A stretch of 64,000 nt of DNA from Vibrio tritonius (GTDB lineage Bacteria > Pseudomonadota > Gammaproteobacteria > Enterobacterales > Vibrionaceae), in NCBI RefSeq assembly GCF_001547935.1, contig NZ_AP014636.1, positions 1,674,001 through 1,738,000 of the forward strand, written 5' to 3'. Under the pieces are notes generated by a model. The model searched no databases, was not told the DNA's origin, and saw nothing but the letters and a program-made list of their open reading frames with translations. Below, one piece after another: positions 62,016 through 64,000 of the stretch. The position numbers and the translations under genes were made by a program. The first letter of the stretch is position 1, and each line of letters begins with the position of its first letter.

Positions 62016-63161
62016 ATGAGTAATGCAATTCATTTTGGTGCAGGTAATATCGGTCGCGGCTTTATTGGTAAATTGCTGGCGGATGCAGGCATTCACGTCA
62101 CTTTTGCCGATGTAAACGAAGAAGTAGTGAATAAACTGCGTGAAGATAACCAATATCAAGTAAAAGTGGTTGGCGAAAGCTGTGATATTCAAACTGTAAC
62201 GAATGTGACGGCGATTAGCTCAATTGGTGACGATATTATCGCTGAGATTGCCCGCACGGATCTTATTACGACCGCCGTTGGTCCAAACGTTTTAGATATT
62301 ATTGCTAAAACCATCGCAAAAGGTTTAGAAACACGTTTTGCTAATGGAAATACTCAATTTTTAAATATCATCGCTTGTGAAAATATGGTACGCGGTACTT
62401 CTCATCTAAAAGAAGAAGTACTCAAATACTTAGATTCATCAGCTCAACAAAAATCTAATGAACTCGTTGGTTTTGTTGATTCTGCAGTCGATCGCATTGT
62501 CCCACCAGCGGAGCCATCTGATAATATTCTTGATGTGACTGTAGAAAGTTTTAGCGAATGGATTGTCGACCAAACTCAATTTAAAGGCGAGATACCTGAC
62601 ATTGCAGGAATGGAAAAAACCGATAACTTAATGGCCTTTGTAGAGCGCAAATTATTTACTCTCAATACGGGTCACTGTGTTACCGCTTATCTCGGCTGCT
62701 TAAACGGATTTAGAACTATCCGTGAAGCTATTGAAAATGATACTATTCGTGCACAAGTTAAGCAAACAATGCAAGAAAGTGGCGAAGTTCTTATTCGTCG
62801 TTATCAATTTGACCGTAATGCACATGCTGCCTACATCGAAAAAATATTAGGCCGCTTTGCTAACCCATATTTAATTGATGAAGTTGACCGCGTTGGCCGT
62901 CAACCGTTACGTAAATTGGGGGTAAATGACCGACTCATCAAACCATTATTAGGTACTATTGAGTATGGTACTGAAAATGATACATTACTTTCTGGTATTG
63001 CAGCGGCATTAAAATATACCAATGTAGGCGATCCACAAGCCGTTGAATTGCAAGAATCTATTCAATCGGTAGGCGTTGCTAAAACACTTGCAAAATACAC
63101 AGGGCTGGACGTCAACAGCCCAGAAGTAAAAACGATTGAAACAAAATACAATCAGCTTTAA
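62016..63161 (+). CDS. mtlD: Mannitol-1-phosphate 5-dehydrogenase MtlD
   Basis: Oxidises mannitol-1-phosphate to fructose-6-phosphate with NAD+. 381 aa, as in E. coli. Rossmann fingerprint [19 protein letters not shown] at the N-terminus; catalytic region [16 protein letters not shown] with the Lys and His residues of the polyol-specific long-chain dehydrogenase family. A small GGGCAC/GTGCCC hairpin lies between it and mtlR and could reduce mtlR expression. Confidence 0.97.
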   Translation: MSNAIHFGAGNIGRGFIGKLLADAGIHVTFADVNEEVVNKLREDNQYQVKVVGESCDIQTVTNVTAISSIGDDIIAEIARTDLITTAVGPNVLDIIAKTIAKGLETRFANGNTQFLNIIACENMVRGTSHLKEEVLKYLDSSAQQKSNELVGFVDSAVDRIVPPAEPSDNILDVTVESFSEWIVDQTQFKGEIPDIAGMEKTDNLMAFVERKLFTLNTGHCVTAYLGCLNGFRTIREAIENDTIRAQVKQTMQESGEVLIRRYQFDRNAHAAYIEKILGRFANPYLIDEVDRVGRQPLRKLGVNDRLIKPLLGTIEYGTENDTLLSGIAAALKYTNVGDPQAVELQESIQSVGVAKTLAKYTGLDVNSPEVKTIETKYNQL

Positions 63162-63222
63162 TTAGCATGGCTTAAGGGGGCACGTAGTGCCCTCTCTAAT
63201 ATAACGATAACTAGATCCGTAA

Positions 63223-63753
63223 ATGGTAGAACAAATTAACGAATCAGAAATTCTTGAAAAACTGAATCTTGCACCGTCAGTCAGGGGCTTTTTTATAACT
63301 GCTGTCGATGTGTTGACACAATCTGTAGACGCACTCATGGAGCGTATTTTCCTTAAAGATAACTTTGCTGTTCAATCAGTAGTTGGCCCGCTCCTGCATG
63401 ACTCCGGCCCACTTGGCGATATTCAAGTTCGCTTAAAGCTGTTATTTGGCTTAGGCGTAGTGTCAGATAAGGTCTTTCAAGATATTGAAAAAATTATAAA
63501 ATTGAAAAACTCGTTGAATGCCGATGGCTCTGAGCATGAATTCACAGACACCAAAGTAATGAATGTCATTCAATCATTCTATTCGATTCAAAAGCTGGGC
63601 TTGCCCACTTTTGAGCTGATTGAAAGTGATGTGGAAATGGATGTTGAGTTTTATCAATTACAACTTCAACGCCGTCAGCAAATGATAAAGTCAAGCCTCT
63701 CTTTGGCGGTCATCGAAATTTGCAACGCTTTGAACATAGATAGCCCTTTTTAA
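63223..63753 (+). CDS. mtlR: Mannitol operon repressor MtlR
   Basis: 176 aa, all-helical MtlR family (not a classical HTH): SEILEKLNLAPSVRGFFITAVDVLTQSVDALM, GPLLHDSGPLGDIQVRLKLLFGLGVVSDK. In V. cholerae MtlR represses mtlA without a visible DNA-binding domain. Ends in a strong terminator. No obvious RBS before the ATG, so translation may be weak. Confidence 0.95.
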   Translation: MVEQINESEILEKLNLAPSVRGFFITAVDVLTQSVDALMERIFLKDNFAVQSVVGPLLHDSGPLGDIQVRLKLLFGLGVVSDKVFQDIEKIIKLKNSLNADGSEHEFTDTKVMNVIQSFYSIQKLGLPTFELIESDVEMDVEFYQLQLQRRQQMIKSSLSLAVIEICNALNIDSPF

Positions 63754-63772
63754 ACAGAACGACATTCCCATA

Positions 63773-63811
63773 CCAGCAGCCAAACTCATTGAGTTTGTTG
63801 CTGTTTTTTTC
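63773..63811 (+). terminator. Intrinsic terminator of mtlADR
   Basis: CAGCAGCCAAACTCA pairs with TGAGTTTGTTGCTG (one bulge) and is followed by seven T. Confidence 0.92.
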
Positions 63812-63915
63812 ATCTCTTTGCGAATACTCCACCACTTTCTCAAATTTCTTCTTTACCTCACCGTAATTCGTTTTAATATGAAAACCATTGGTATAACAGA
63901 TTTGGTGCAATACCT

Positions 63916-64000
63916 ATGGAATCGACGGTAAAACTTTATCAACGCATTGCGACACGTTTTAAACAAGAGATCCGCGCAGGACGCTATAAAGTCAATGACA
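63916..64000 (+). CDS. GntR-family regulator (5' fragment)
   Basis: Only 28 codons are inside the window (MESTVKLYQRIATRFKQEIR...). The pattern LYQRIATRFKQEI-RAGRYKVND is the usual beginning of a GntR winged helix. A GGTAT...ATACC dyad overlaps the region directly before the start codon and may be its operator. The effector domain is beyond the window. Confidence 0.75.
   Translation, partial: MESTVKLYQRIATRFKQEIRAGRYKVND

Noticed and set aside
63172..63195. Terminator between mtlD and mtlR
   Set aside because: The GGGCAC/GTGCCC hairpin has no T-run, so it is more likely a modest attenuator or processing site.
1..64000. tRNA, rRNA, prophage or transposase genes
   Set aside because: I looked for tRNA-like cloverleaf motifs, phage structural genes and DDE transposases and found none.

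Overview
The window looks like a stretch of a Vibrio genome, probably the second chromosome. The evidence is the gene content: a Vibrio cholerae-type vas T6SS gene order, an NhaD antiporter, a fused Ada-AlkA protein, the hdfR/maoP pair, and an mtlA-mtlD-mtlR operon preceded by several CRP-like sites. The species cannot be told from the sequence alone.

Layout. (1) 1-11692, minus strand: the core of a type VI secretion cluster in the order tssB-tssC-tssE-tssF-tssG-tagH(FHA)-tssJ-tssK-tssL-tssH, with tssH (ClpV) cut by the window edge. A Sel1-repeat periplasmic protein and an unlisted 20-codon ORF with its own RBS and terminator lie upstream. (2) 14.1-19.8 kb: a cation efflux gene with its MarR regulator and paired operators, an RluA-type pseudouridine synthase, and a NemR-like electrophile-response unit (TetR, CurA-like reductase, GST) with two matching operators. 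(3) 19.9-26.7 kb: a HAD phosphatase, then a GntR/UTRA regulator divergent from a six-gene operon. That operon encodes an ABC importer combined with a cytoplasmic phosphonoacetate-hydrolase/NPP-like enzyme and a HAD-IB phosphatase. It is probably an organophosphorus uptake and hydrolysis system of unknown substrate, and it is the best candidate here for an undescribed pathway. (4) 26.7-36 kb: an M20 amidohydrolase; pncB divergent from nrtR with a clear operator and promoter; a polytopic membrane protein; a fecBCDE ferric-citrate-type importer without fecA or fecIR. (5) 36.8-38 kb: three tandem 109-aa secreted paralogues with signs of gene conversion. (6) 38-51.9 kb: an S33 hydrolase, a MarR-HlyD-DUF2955 efflux operon with a 42-bp palindromic operator and a perfect CRP site, a CSS-EAL phosphodiesterase, a lipase-like hydrolase, PoxB, a DAACS symporter, NhaD, a candidate structured RNA and a MetE-like enzyme. 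(7) 52-58.5 kb: alkylation repair (ada-alkA, ogt), DoxX, hdfR/maoP, DUF3081 and nagB, with one full MITE-like element and several fragments of it. (8) 58.1-64 kb: bactofilin and an M23 peptidase overlapping by 97 nt, the mannitol operon, and the start of a GntR gene.

There are no rRNA or tRNA genes, CRISPR arrays, transposase genes or prophage genes. The unusual material is mostly intergenic: palindromic operators, CRP-like sites, orphan terminators, a foldable RNA and a dispersed inverted repeat.
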